A stretch of 64,000 nucleotides of DNA from Nocardiopsis eucommiae (GCA_018388625.1 CP074402.1:1550001-1614000); one strand, 5' to 3'. Shown: positions 29,562 through 39,796, counted from the stretch's first letter. Numbers and translations are program-made. The notes: generated by a model from the letters alone, not told the origin.

Positions 29562-30410
29562 TCAGGAGGTCAGCGCCGGAGCCAGCCGGGAGAGCGAGCC
29601 GAGCAGACCGGACTCCCCGGGGATCGCCTGCGCCACCACGTGGTCGGCCCCGGCCTCCAGGTGCGCCCGCAACTCCGACGCCACCTGGTCCGCCCCGCCC
29701 TGCGCGACCAGGGCGTCGATCAGGACGTCGCTGCCGTCGTCGGCCAGGTCGAGCACGGTGTACCCCAGCCGCTCCAGGTTGGCCGCGTAGTTGCGCATGC
29801 CGAGGTAGAACGCCATCCCCCGGCGGGCCTCCTCCCGCGTCCGCGCACGGTCGGCGCCGAGCACCAGCTTGTGTTCGGTGGCCAGGAGGGGGCCGTCCCC
29901 GAGCACCCCGCGCGCGAACCGGTCGTAGGCCGGGGGGACCAGGTAGGGGTGGGCGCCCGCCGCCCTCTCCGCGCTCAGCGTGAGCATCCTCGGGCCCAGC
30001 GCCGCCAGCACCCTCCGGTCGGCGGGGACACCCTCACGGTCGAGCACGTCCAGGTAGTCCCGCATCCCCTGGAGCGGCCGGACCGCGTCGGGCCCGTTGA
30101 GCTCCCGGTGACCGGCACCGATCCCCAGCAGGAACCGCCCCGGGTAGGCGGACTCCAGGCGCGCGAAGGCGTCCGCGACCTCCTCTGCCGGTGCCGCCCA
30201 GATGTTCACGATCCCCGTGGCCACCGCCAGACGGGACGTCGCCGCCAGGGCCGTGGCCACCGGCTCCAGGTCGGCCGGGGTGGAACCGCCCAGCCACACG
30301 GCGCCGAACCCCAGGCGCTCGATCTCGGCGGCGACGTCCTCGTCGAGGTCCTGGTGGCGCAGCCAGACGCCGTACCTTCCCAGGTCGACCGGTGTCGCGT
30401 TCAGACCCAT
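29562..30410 (-). CDS. LLM-class F420-dependent oxidoreductase (TIGR03620-like)
   Basis: An intact 282-residue TIM-barrel oxidoreductase. After MGLNATPVDLGRYGVWLRHQ come GFGAVWLGGSTPADLEPVAT, RLAVATGIVNIWAAPAEEVA and FLLGIGAGHRELNGPDAVRP, the segments that bind the deazaflavin cofactor. LAALGPRMLTLSAERAAGAH is the typical late signature of this subgroup. The ATG at 30410 has an AGGAG ribosome binding site. It is a different subgroup from the LLM protein at 16.96 kb. The neighbouring genes do not reveal the substrate. F420 dependence is a family expectation, not visible directly. Confidence 0.85.
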   Translation of the reverse strand: MGLNATPVDLGRYGVWLRHQDLDEDVAAEIERLGFGAVWLGGSTPADLEPVATALAATSRLAVATGIVNIWAAPAEEVADAFARLESAYPGRFLLGIGAGHRELNGPDAVRPLQGMRDYLDVLDREGVPADRRVLAALGPRMLTLSAERAAGAHPYLVPPAYDRFARGVLGDGPLLATEHKLVLGADRARTREEARRGMAFYLGMRNYAANLERLGYTVLDLADDGSDVLIDALVAQGGADQVASELRAHLEAGADHVVAQAIPGESGLLGSLSRLAPALTS

Positions 30411-30582
30411 GGATACTCCTCGGTGAGCTCGGTGATCCCGGCGGTGCCGCCACCAACCTACGGCGGTGCGGGCCCGCTGGCGCGGACCCGCGCCCGCCCC
30501 GCCCGTCGGGGTCCCCGAAGTATCCTGCGGGGGCGGGCCCCGACCCCGTGGGCTTCTCCTCTGACCCCCTGGAGACGGCGAG

Positions 30583-31376
30583 ATGAGCGTGCACCTGTTC
30601 CCGGTCGACGACTTCGACCTGGTCGTCACGGTCCAACAGGACTACGAGAGCGACACCCCCATGGACACCCACCACCTGAGTCCGGGGAGACCCGGACCTT
30701 CGGGCGCGGCGGCCGCAGCCGCGACGTGGACATGAGACTCGGCGCCGGGGACCGGGCGGTACACCGGCACGCCGGAGAGATCACCTCACACGGGGACCAC
30801 TGGCGGATCAGCAATCTCAGCCCCAACAAGTCCTACATCGTGGAGAACACCGAACGGTCGGCCGGGTACGTCCAGGTCCAGCCGAACACCCACGGCATGG
30901 TGGTGCCCTTCGAGACCTCCCGCGTGCGCATCCCCGGAGCGACGGGGGAACACAGCTTCCTGGTGATGGCTCCGGCGGCCTGCAGCGCCGTCCTCTCCCC
31001 GAGGGGCGTCGGCGCCGACGACGGGTGGTCGGACACGACCAGTGAACGCACCGAGGCCAACAGCTTCCGTATGGACCGGTGGCACACCTACTACCGCGTC
31101 CTGGTCGCCTTCTGCGAACCCCGGCTGCGCGGCCTCACCCCGCCGGTCCCGACCCAGAGCCAGGTGGCCCACCGGTTGGGAATCGGCACCGCTGCCGTGA
31201 ACGCCCAGGTGAACTACCTCCTCAAGGACAAGTTCAAGGTCGAACTGGAGGGCGGTGGCCAGGGCCAGGGCTGGCGGTCCCAGGTCCTCATCGACAAGGC
31301 GCTCCACTTCGGCGTGGTCACCGAACGGGACCTGGGCCTGCTCGACGACCAGGGCGACTCCAGGACCCTCGCGTAG
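30583..31376 (+). CDS. FHA-like domain protein with C-terminal helix-turn-helix (one apparent frameshift)
   Basis: A 264-residue protein. Residues 40 to 110 look like a forkhead-associated (phosphothreonine-binding) domain: TFGRGGRSRDVDMRLGAGD, then RAVHRHAGEITSHGDHWRIS and NLSPNKSYIVEN. The usual Ser-Arg before the conserved H-A is here V-H-R, so phosphopeptide binding may be altered. The C-terminal segment PTQSQVAHRLGIGTAAVNAQ followed by VNYLLKDKF is a winged helix-turn-helix. One G is missing near 30685. The combination suggests a DNA-binding or sigma-like response protein downstream of a Ser/Thr kinase; no kinase lies in the window. Confidence 0.7.
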
Positions 31377-31428
31377 CGCCCGCCGACCCGGGGACGCGGA
31401 ACGGTGGACGCCACGCGCGCCGACCGCC

Positions 31429-32439
31429 TCAGCCGGGGTCGCGTCCCCTGCTGAGGCGCCGCTGCACGAGCACCACGGTGATCAGGAACAGGCCGCTGAC
31501 CACCTCTTGGAACGCCGAGGTCAGGGAACCGACCGCGTTGATGACGTTCTGGATGACCCCCAGCAGCAGGACCCCGACCAGGGTGCTGCCCACGAACCCG
31601 TATCCGCCGGTCAGCAGGGTTCCGCCGATCACCACCGCCGAGATCGCCTGGAGCTCCGTGCCGATCCCGAAGATCGTCACCCCCGAGCCCAGCCACACCG
31701 CGTTCAGGGCCCCAGCCGTGCCCGCGCACAGGCCGGAGAACGTGTACACCGCGATCCGGGTCCGCGCCACCGGCACGCCCATCAGGGCGGCCGTCCGCTC
31801 GTTCCCGCCCACCGCGTACACGTGCTGGCCGACCGTGGTGCGCCGCAGCACCAGGCCGCCCATCACGAACACCGCCACGACCAGCAGGAACGGATACCCG
31901 AGCACCCCGAACAGCTTCCCGTGCACCAGCGCCGAGAGGGCCAGCCCGTCCGCCACCAGGTAGGTGGTGTTGCCCTCGTCGGACACCGACAGCATCAGTC
32001 CCCAGGCGCCCAGCATGGTCGCGAGGGTGGTGATGAACGGGGCCAGCCGCGCCCGCGCGATCAGCACCCCGTTGAGCAGACCGATCAGACCGCACACCGC
32101 CAGCGGCACCGCCATCAGCGCCAGCTCCCCGTACCGCGACGCCCACGCGGCCAGCACCCCGCCGAGCGCGAACACCGTGCCCACCGACAGGTCGATCCCA
32201 CCGGTGATGATCACGAACGTCATGCCCAGAGCGATGACCGCCAGGAACGACGCGCTCACGGCGATCCGGTTCAGGTTGCCCGGGGCCAGGAACCCGTCGA
32301 GGACCGCCCCGGCCACCGCCACCACCAGCAACAGCACCACCAGGGCACCGTGCCGCGCGGCCAGCTCACGCCAGGGCACACCCCGGGCCGACTCCCGGCC
32401 GCCGACGCGCGGCCCCGCCCCGTCCACGGTGGTCCTCAT
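31429..32439 (-). CDS. Sugar ABC transporter permease (YjfF/RbsC type)
   Basis: A 336-residue inner-membrane permease with about nine hydrophobic spans. IALGMTFVIITGGIDLSVGT is the conserved BPD_transp_2 signature and GGNERTAALMGVPVARTRIA is the cytoplasmic loop that contacts the ATPase. It is the last gene of a four-gene carbohydrate importer and overlaps the preceding permease by ATGA. In this branch two permeases form a heterodimer, as in the galactofuranose importer YtfT-YjfF of E. coli. The frame is intact. Confidence 0.88.
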   Translation of the reverse strand: MRTTVDGAGPRVGGRESARGVPWRELAARHGALVVLLLVVAVAGAVLDGFLAPGNLNRIAVSASFLAVIALGMTFVIITGGIDLSVGTVFALGGVLAAWASRYGELALMAVPLAVCGLIGLLNGVLIARARLAPFITTLATMLGAWGLMLSVSDEGNTTYLVADGLALSALVHGKLFGVLGYPFLLVVAVFVMGGLVLRRTTVGQHVYAVGGNERTAALMGVPVARTRIAVYTFSGLCAGTAGALNAVWLGSGVTIFGIGTELQAISAVVIGGTLLTGGYGFVGSTLVGVLLLGVIQNVINAVGSLTSAFQEVVSGLFLITVVLVQRRLSRGRDPG

Positions 32440-33398
32440 GTCCTCCCCCGATCCCGGGCCAGGTAGACGGCGCCGATGATCACGGCCGTCTGCGCCATCT
32501 GCGTCCACGACGGCGGCAGGTCGTGCTTGATGAGCGTGGCCACGAGCAGCTGCATCAGCACCGCCCCGGCCACCGTCCCGGCGATCCGCACCCGTCCGCC
32601 CGTCAGCGGGGTGCCGCCGACCACCACGGCCGTGATCGCCGACAGTTCGATCAGCACGCCCACCGAGTTCGGGTCGGCGGCCTGCAACCTCGCGGTCACC
32701 AGCACCCCGGCCACCGCCGCCAGGGCCCCGCTCAGCGCGTACACGCCGAGCAGCACCCGGCGCACCGGCAGCCCGGACAGCTCCGCCGCCCGGCGGTTGC
32801 CGCCCACCGCCACCAGCCGCCGGCCGAACACGCTCCGGCGCACCAGGAACGCCACCACCGCCACCAGCAGCGCGGCGATCCACACCACGTAGGGGACGGC
32901 CAGGAACGATCCCGAACCCAGCTCCCGCAGGTCCGGGTTGCGGACGCCGTCCAGCTGCGGCAGCAGGACGAGGGCCAGCCCCCGTCCGCCGATCATCATC
33001 GCCAGAGTCACGATGATCGCCTGCACACCGGCGAAGGCCACCAGGACACCGTTGGCGGCCCCGGCGAGCGCGCCCACGCCCACCGCGACGAGTACGGCCA
33101 CCAGCGGTCCGTACCCCAGGTACAGCGAGATCATCGCGGCCGACAGCGCCATCACCGAACCCACGCTGAGGTCGATGCCGCCGGTCGCGATCACCAGCGC
33201 CATCCCCAGGGCCACGATCAGCACCGGGGCGACCTGCACGGCCTGCGTGCGGAAGTTCTCGAAGGTCAGGAAGTGCGGCGTGAACGCCACGTTGAACAGC
33301 ACGACCAGCGCCACGCCCACGTACACGCCGTAGTCCCGCATCCACAGCAGGACGTGTTCCCGGTCCACGCGGGGGCGCCCCCGCAGGGTGAGGTTCAC
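32436..33398 (-). CDS. Sugar ABC transporter permease (YtfT/RbsC type)
   Basis: A 320-residue permease, partner of the next gene. VALGMALVIATGGIDLSVGS and GGNRRAAELSGLPVRRVLLG are the family signatures, and FAGVQAIIVTLAMMIGGRGL marks a conserved membrane segment. The GTG start overlaps the stop of the upstream ATPase (GTGA) and its own stop overlaps the next start (ATGA), so the three are made in fixed ratio. The substrate class is pentose, galactofuranose or similar furanose sugars by family resemblance. Confidence 0.88.
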   Translation of the reverse strand: MNLTLRGRPRVDREHVLLWMRDYGVYVGVALVVLFNVAFTPHFLTFENFRTQAVQVAPVLIVALGMALVIATGGIDLSVGSVMALSAAMISLYLGYGPLVAVLVAVGVGALAGAANGVLVAFAGVQAIIVTLAMMIGGRGLALVLLPQLDGVRNPDLRELGSGSFLAVPYVVWIAALLVAVVAFLVRRSVFGRRLVAVGGNRRAAELSGLPVRRVLLGVYALSGALAAVAGVLVTARLQAADPNSVGVLIELSAITAVVVGGTPLTGGRVRIAGTVAGAVLMQLLVATLIKHDLPPSWTQMAQTAVIIGAVYLARDRGRT

Positions 33399-34915
33399 GG
33401 TTCCCCACCGCCCCGGGCGATCGCGGTAAGGAGGGAGTCCTCGGTGACCTCGTCACCGACCAGCTCGCCCGCGACCGCGCCGTCCCTCAGCACCACCACC
33501 CGGTCGGCACCCTCCACCAGTTCCTCCAGGTCCGAGGAGACCAGCAGCACGGCCAGCCCCTCCTCGGCCAGTTCGTCCACCAACCGCTGCACCTCCGCCT
33601 TGGCGCCCACGTCGATCCCGCGCGTGGGCTCGTCGAGCAGCAGCACCCTCGGTTCGAGCGCCAGCCACCGGGCCAGCAGCACCTTCTGCTGGTTGCCGCC
33701 GGACAGCTCCTCCACCTTCTGGTGCGGCCCCACGGCCTTGATCCGCAGCCGCTCCATGAACCGCTCCACCACCCGGTCGACCGCCCGCTCGGACACCAGC
33801 CCGAACCGGCTCAGCCCCGGCATGGCGGCGAGCGCGATGTTCTCCCGGATGGACAGACCGGGGACGATGCCCTCGTGCTTGCGGTCCTCCGGCAGCAGGC
33901 TCACCCCCGCCCGGATCGCGGCCGCCGTGGACCCCGTCCGCAGGGGGACGCCCACCACCGAGACGCGGCCCGCGTCCAGCGGCAGCGCGCCCGCGATCGC
34001 CTTCACGGTCTCGGTGCGGCCCGACCCCAGCAGGCCGCCGAGCCCCACGACCTCGCCCGGGCGCACGGTCAGGGACACGTCGTGCAGCCGGTGCCGGGCC
34101 CCCAACCCCTCGGCCTCCAACGCGGGCGTCCCCGACCACGCCTCGCGGTCCCCGGAGAACGTGGTGGCGCCCTCGCGCTCCACCCGCTCCATGTCCCGGC
34201 CCAGCATCAGGGACACCAGGCGCAGCCGTTCCAGGTCGGCCATGGCTCCCCGGTGCACCAGACGCCCGTCCCGTAGCACCGTCACGCGGTCGCACACCCG
34301 GTACAGCTCGTCGAGGCGGTGGCTCACGTAGACCACCGCCACACCCTCCCCGCGCAGGCGTTCGATCACCCCGAAGAGCGTCTCGACCTCCCGCGGCTCC
34401 AGCGACGACGTCGGCTCGTCCATGATCACCACGCGGGCCCGCGCCGACACCGCCCGGGCCAGCGCCACCATCTGCCGGGCGCCCATGGACAGGGTCCCCA
34501 GCGGACGGCGCACGTCCACGTCCACCCCGTAGTCCGCGAGCGTCCGGGCGGCGTCGCGGTGCATGCGGGCGAAGTCGATCAGCCCGAACCGCTTCGGCTC
34601 ACGCCCCAGGTAGAGGTTGCGCGCCACGCTCAGCAGCGGCAACAGGTCGACCTCCTGGTAGATGGTGGCGATACCCGCCCGCTGCGCGTGCAGGGGCGTC
34701 GCGAACCGGGCGGGCTCGCCGTGGTGGCGCAACTCGCCCCCGTCGGGCTGGTACACCCCCGTCAGCACCTTGATCAGGGTGGACTTCCCCGCGCCGTTCT
34801 CTCCGACCAACGCGTGCGCCTCGCCCGGAAGCAGCTCGAAGTCCACCCCGTCCAACGCCAGGACGCCCGGGAACCGCTTGGTCAGCCCGCGGGTGCCGAG
34901 GACCGGAACGGTCAC
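33395..34915 (-). CDS. Sugar ABC transporter ATP-binding protein (duplicated cassette, YtfR/MglA type)
   Basis: A 506-residue protein with two ABC cassettes in tandem. The first has Walker A GENGAGKSTLIKVLTG, signature LSMGARQMVALARAVS and Walker B VVIMDEPTSSLE. The second has a degenerate Walker A (GLGGLLGSGRTETVKAI), signature LSGGNQQKVLLARWLA and Walker B VLLLDEPTRGIDVG. This asymmetry is normal in the CUT2/MglA group. It energises uptake through the two permeases that follow. The frame is intact. It lies 39 bp after the binding-protein gene. Confidence 0.9.
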   Translation of the reverse strand: MTVPVLGTRGLTKRFPGVLALDGVDFELLPGEAHALVGENGAGKSTLIKVLTGVYQPDGGELRHHGEPARFATPLHAQRAGIATIYQEVDLLPLLSVARNLYLGREPKRFGLIDFARMHRDAARTLADYGVDVDVRRPLGTLSMGARQMVALARAVSARARVVIMDEPTSSLEPREVETLFGVIERLRGEGVAVVYVSHRLDELYRVCDRVTVLRDGRLVHRGAMADLERLRLVSLMLGRDMERVEREGATTFSGDREAWSGTPALEAEGLGARHRLHDVSLTVRPGEVVGLGGLLGSGRTETVKAIAGALPLDAGRVSVVGVPLRTGSTAAAIRAGVSLLPEDRKHEGIVPGLSIRENIALAAMPGLSRFGLVSERAVDRVVERFMERLRIKAVGPHQKVEELSGGNQQKVLLARWLALEPRVLLLDEPTRGIDVGAKAEVQRLVDELAEEGLAVLLVSSDLEELVEGADRVVVLRDGAVAGELVGDEVTEDSLLTAIARGGGEP

Positions 34916-34954
34916 CGCCCCACCTCCTCCGCGCGTGTGGGCGCCCCGCCCGGC

Positions 34955-36071
34955 CTAGTAGGCATGCGGAAGCTCCTCCTCGGCGTTCTCCGCGTCGTAC
35001 TCGCGGTCGGTGATGATCAGCTGTGTGCCGACGTCCTCACCGGCGCCGAAGGCCGAGGCCGCCTCGAAGGCCAGCGGTCCGAAACGCGGGTTCGACTCCA
35101 CGACCGCCGAGATCCACCCGTCGACGATGTACTCCACCGCCGCCCGGGTGCCGTCCACCGTCACGATCTCGACGTCGCCCGGCGCCTTGCCCGCGCCGTT
35201 GAGCGCGGTGACCGCGCCGATGCCCATCTCGTCGTTCTGCGCGTAGATCCCGGAGATGTCCGGCTGCGACTGGACGAGCTGTTCGGTCACCGACTGGCCG
35301 CCCTCGCGGGTGAAGTCGCCGGACTGCTGGAACACGATCTCGATCCCGGGGGCCTCGGCCTCGATCCGCTCCAGGAAGCCGCTCGTGCGGTCGGTGGTCA
35401 CGTTGTTGCCGGGTGCGCCCAGCAGGATGGCCACCTCGCCCTCGCCGCCCAGCGCGTCGATCATCTGGTCGGCGGCGCGGCGGCCCTGCTCCACGAAGTC
35501 GGACCCGATGAAGGTCACGTAGTCCTCGCAGGCGGTGCCGTTGATGGGCCGGTCGACGGTGATGATCGGGACGGCGTCGGCGCGTGCCTGGTCCAGGACG
35601 GGCTTCCAGCCGTCGGAGTTGAGGGGGCGATGATCAGCACCTCCGCGCCCTGGGACATGAGGTCCTGGACGTCGCTGATCTGCTGGGAGAAGTCGGACTG
35701 GGCGTTGGAGGTGATGAGGTCGATCCCCCGGGCGGCGGCCTCGTCCTTGATGGACTGCGTCTCGGTGATGCGGAAGGGGTTGGACTCGGCCTCGGACTGG
35801 GAGAAGCCGACCTTCCTGTCGGTGAGCTCGAAGGGCTCGATCCCGTGGTCCCCGGCGTTGCAGGTATCGCCCCCGCTGGCCGCCTCGTCCAGCACCTGGG
35901 CCTGGCCCTCGGTGTCCCCGGTGGCGGTGTTCCCCGCGGCGTCGTCCTCGCCCCGGGCGCAGCCGGTGGCGGCCAGCGCCAGTGCCGCGCCCACGGCGGC
36001 GGTGGCCAGCAGGATCCGACGGGGGCGGGGAGCGCTCCCGCACCGGTGTGGTGGGTGTGGTGTTCGTTCAT
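34955..36071 (-). CDS. Periplasmic-binding-type sugar lipoprotein (YtfQ-like, galactofuranose/ribose group), two apparent frameshifts
   Basis: A 371-residue solute-binding lipoprotein. After a basic N-terminus a hydrophobic signal ends in ALALAATGC, the lipobox. The mature domain KVGFSQSEAESNPFRITETQ, then LITSNAQSDFSQQISDVQDL and GTACEDYVTFIGSDFVEQGR, is of the LacI-like periplasmic fold and reads like YtfQ, the galactofuranose binder. GIYAQNDEMGIGAVTALNGA is a ligand-pocket segment. Single bases are missing near 36020 and 35628. It begins the importer operon, 114 bp after the GH2 glycosidase gene, and would deliver the sugar that enzyme releases. Confidence 0.85.
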
Positions 36072-36185
36072 GTCCGGTCTCCGCCCGGGTCGAGGGGACG
36101 CCGACGGGGAGTCGGCGCAGGGGTGGGGAGCGGGGCGCCGGGTCGGGGGCGCCCCGGGGAGGGGGTTCGGCTCACACTGGTCGGG

Positions 36186-38493
36186 TCAGGGAGCCCAGGG
36201 GGACTCCACGGACCACGAGGTGTCGTGGTCGTAGTGCTCGGCGGTGTCGCGGTCCTCGCCGACGGTGCCCGCCCCGGACAACCAGAGCTCGGAGTCGTAG
36301 TGGCGCAGATACCGGTCCGGGAAGTTGTAGGAGCGCAGCGAGATCCCTCGCCGCTCAGTCCGGGCACCGCGCACCAGGTGGCGTCCTGTTCGAAGAGCCC
36401 GGAACCGTCGGCGGGCTCCCGGCTCACCCGCGACTCCGCGTGCCGCAGGTACTCGCCCGGGTGGTCCACCGACTCCAGCGACAGGCACTGGTCGTCGGCC
36501 AGGCCGGGCACGAACCGCCAGGTGGCGGCGGTCCTGTCGGCCTCGGGGCTGCCGTCGTCGACCGGGGTGGTGACGCCGAGCCCGCCCTCGTGGGCGAGGT
36601 AGCGGTCCTCGTGGCCGGGCGTGGTGACCCGCAGGGACAGGTTCTCCTCCACGGGTACCTCCGCGACACCGCCGACCGGCTCCCCGGCCAGCAGTCGCGC
36701 GTGCGCCCGGGCGACGATCTCGGGGTCGACCTTGAGCACCCGGCGGTCGTAGGTCCAGAACCCGTTGAGCTCGGTCTCCACGTCGGTGATCTCGGTGTAG
36801 ATCGCGGCGGACAGCCCGTGGGTGCGCTCCAGCCGCTGCACGCCCGCCATCAGGCCCGTGTACCGGGTGGCCAGGGAGTGGCCGTCGCTGATGTCCTCGT
36901 AGCCGAACCCGTCGCCCGGGCTCCACTCGTGGCCCTCCACCGGCAGGTTGTAGCCGCCGAACTCGCCCAGCACCGAGATCCGTTCGTCCTCCACCGGAGC
37001 GGGGTCGCCCGGACCGACGTAGATGTGGGAGTCGACGATGTCCCCGTTGCCGGTGTCGTGCCAGCCGGAGGCGCCGGTGACCAGGCGGGAGGGGTCGGAG
37101 GCCTGGACCTCCTCGGTGAGGCGGACGTCGCCGTCGTACTGGCCCCAGCCCTCGTTGAACACGATCCAGTTGACGATGGACGGGAAGCTGCGGTGCTCGT
37201 CCACCAGGGCGTGCAGTTCGGTCTCGAACTGGTCGCGCCCGGCCTGGCTCGGGTCACCGGACATCGACGGCATGTCCTGCATGACCATCACTCCGAGCCG
37301 GTCGGCCCAGTAGTACCAGCGGTCCGGCTCCACCTTCACGTGCTTGCGGATGGTGTTGAAGCCCAGTTCCTTGTGCGACTCGATGTCGAAGCGCAGGGCC
37401 TCGTCGGTCGGTGCGGTGGAGACGCCGTCCGGCCAGTAGCCCTGGTCGAGCGTGCCCACCTGGAACACGTACTCGCCGTTCAGGAGCGGGCGCAGGACCC
37501 CGTCCACCTCCCCGGTCTCGATGGAGCGCATCCCGGTGTAGCCCGCTACCTCGTCGTGGACCTCGTCGCCGGAGGTGAGGGTGACGTCGACGTCGTACAG
37601 GTAGGGGTCGTCCGGGCTCCACAGGCGGGCGTCCGGGACCGGCACGGTGATCGCGGAGTTCGGGTCGCCGCTGGCCGAGCCCACCTCGGTGCCCTCGTCG
37701 TCCCGGACGGTGACGGTGGCCTCGGTGCCCTCGGCGCCGGTCGCGTTGACCACCACCTCGACCCGTTCGCCGGGCACGTCCGGGGTGATGTCCAGGCGGG
37801 TGACGTGGGCCTCGGAGACCGGTTCCATCCACACCGTCTGCCAGATCCCCGTGAAGGTGGTGTACCAGATGCCGCCGGGCTCCAGCCGCTGCTTGCCGAC
37901 GGCCTGCTCACCCTCGTCACTGGGGTCGTGGACCCCCACGACGACCTCGTTCTCACCCTCCTGGAGGGCGTCGGTGACGTCGAAGGAGAACTTGTCGAAT
38001 CCGCCCCGGTGGGAGCCCACGGAGGTGCCGTTCACCCACACCTCGGAGTCCCAGTCCACGGCGCCGAAGTTGAGCAGGACGCGGTCACCGTCCCAGGAGT
38101 CCGGCACCTCCACGGTGCGGCGGTACCAGAGGCGGTCGTGGTGCTCCTCCACGCCGGACAGGGCGGACTCCACCGGGTAGGGGACCAGGATCTCCCCGTC
38201 CAGGTCGGTGCCGAACGGCGGGTCCTCGCCCTCCTCGGCGGGGGCCCACTGCCAGAGGCCGTTGAGGTTCTCCCAGTCCTCGCGCACCATCTGCGGACGC
38301 GGGTACTCGGGCAGGGCGTTGTCCGGGGAGACCTCCGAGGTCCAGGGGGTCTCCAGGCGGGGTTCGGCCGAGGCGGCGGCCGGGAGCGCGACCAGTGCCG
38401 AGGCGGTCAGGAACGCGGCCAGAACGGGGGCGGTCGCGCGGACGGTCCGGCGGGGCGGTGGGGGAGTCGGGGACGCGGGGGTTGACGTCTCAT
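36186..38493 (-). CDS. Secreted GH2 glycoside hydrolase with C-terminal AbfB-like arabinofuranose-binding domain (two apparent frameshifts)
   Basis: A 768-residue secreted enzyme. The signal peptide RRTVRATAPVLAAFLTASAL runs to A-A-A-S-A. The GH2 sugar-binding, Ig-like and TIM-barrel domains follow: LWYRRTVEVPDSWDGDRVLL, GIWQTVWMEPVSEAHVTRLD and GFNTIRKHVKVEPDRWYYWA. The acid/base glutamate is in VFNEGWGQYDG and the nucleophile in ISVLGEFGGYN. The last 140 residues (SLRVTTPGHEDRYLAHEGG, then SLESVDHPGEYLRHAESRVS) form an AbfB/CBM42-like beta-trefoil that binds arabinofuranose. Single bases are missing near 38475 and 36345. With a furanose-type importer next door I infer an exo-galactofuranosidase or arabinofuranosidase; beta-galactosidase remains possible. 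Confidence 0.82.
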
Positions 38494-38550
38494 GGGGGTT
38501 CTCCGTGTCGAGTGGTGCGGGAGGACCTGCACGAGGCAGCGCCACCCCGC

Positions 38551-38732
38551 TTTTTACAACGTGGGAAACCTGACTTAGCCAAGATGACAGCACGATCAAG
38601 GAGTCCTGTCCAGACCCTGAACGGAAACCCGCTGGACATCGGGGGAACACCCAAGCCCTGTGGTGTCGGTGAAACGGGCCCGTCAGCATCGCTGTGCAGG
38701 GCCCGCACCCGTGTTGTATAACGATGTAAAAC
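38551..38732. promoter_or_regulatory. Pair of candidate LacI operators in the GH2/LacI divergent region
   Basis: TTTTTACAACGTGGGAAACC (38551-38570) and GTTGTATAACGATGTAAAAC (38713-38732) are AT-rich, centred on CG, and both fit an idealised LacI-family operator of the form TTTACAACG/CGTTGTAAA. One lies just upstream of the GH2 start, the other 40 bp upstream of the LacI gene, as expected if the regulator controls both the sugar locus and itself. Confidence 0.6.
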
Positions 38733-38771
38733 TCAACGGCCCTGGGTGCAGCGGCCCGGAAGGGGAAGCGA

Positions 38772-39789
38772 GTGGGCATCAGCCTGAAGGACGTCGCGCT
38801 ACGGGCGGGGGTGTCGGTCAAGACCGTGTCGAACGTCGTCAACGGTTACCGGCACGTCACCCCCGAGACCCGCCAGCGCGTCCAGCGGGTCATCGACGAG
38901 CTCGGATACCGCCCCAACCTCACCGCCCGCCACCTGCGCAAGGGCAGGACCGGGATGATCGCCCTCGCCCTGCCCGAGCTCGGCAACCCCTACTTCGCCG
39001 AACTCGCGGACGCCGTCATCGAGTACGCGGGCGGGCTCGACTACATCGTGCTGCTCGACCACACCGGAGGGCGCCGCGACCAGGAGGTGCTCTTCGCCCA
39101 GGGGCTGCGGGCCCGGGTGATCGACGGGCTCATCCTCAGCCCCATCGAACTGGAGAACGAGGACCTGCTCGCCCGCGAGAGCGACGCGCCCCTGGTGCTG
39201 CTCGGAGAGCGCGAGTACGACGCCCCCACGACCACGTCGCCATCGACAACGTCGCCGCCGCTCGCACGGCCGCCGCCCACCTGGTGGAGATCGGCCGACG
39301 GCGGATCGCCTTCCTCGGAGCCCGGCACGGGCGTGCCCGTCAGACCGCCCACCTGCGGCTCCAGGGATGGCGCGAGGTGATGACGGAGCACGGGCGGCCC
39401 ACCGGCGACGCGTTCGTCGCGGTCACCGACGGCTACGCCCGTGAGGACGGAGCCCAGGCGATGGCCCGCCTCCTGGACTCGGGGGTCCGCCCGGACGCGG
39501 TGTTCTGTTACAACGACCTCGTGGCCATAGGCGCCATGCGCACCGTCACCGAGCGCGGTCTGCGCATCCCCGAGGACGTGGCGGTGGTGGGCTTCGACGA
39601 CATCGAGGACGGCCGGTACTGCACCACCACCCTGACCACCGTCGCCCCGCACAAGCGGGCGATCGCCCGGGCCGCCACGGACGCGCTCCTGGAACGCCTC
39701 TCCGAGGGTCCGGGGGCGCGATCCCGCCCCGGCGGGTCCAGCCGGGCTTCGCCCTCGTCCCCAGGGAGAGCACTGTGGGAAAACCCTGA
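38772..39789 (+). CDS. LacI-family transcriptional regulator of sugar locus 1 (two apparent frameshifts)
   Basis: A 338-residue repressor. The helix-turn-helix and hinge are clear: MGISLKDVALRAGVSVKTVS, NVVNGYRHVTPETRQRVQRV, then YRPNLTARHLRKGRTGMIAL. The sugar-binding domain includes GNPYFAELADAVIEYAGGLD and VFCYNDLVAIGAMRTVTERG. Single bases are missing near 39225 and 39715; the repaired tail VQPGFALVPRESTVGKP is the usual LacI-family ending. The GTG start at 38772 has an AAGGGGAAG ribosome binding site. It is divergent from the GH2-importer genes and should repress them until the sugar arrives. Confidence 0.88.
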
Positions 39790-39796
39790 GGACCGC

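Noticed and set aside
34319..38485. A very long plus-strand open frame (about 1,390 codons) across the sugar locus
   Set aside because: It is antisense to the ATPase, binding protein and GH2 genes, whose motifs are clear. Its sequence is low-complexity and matches no family. Long antisense frames are expected at this GC content.
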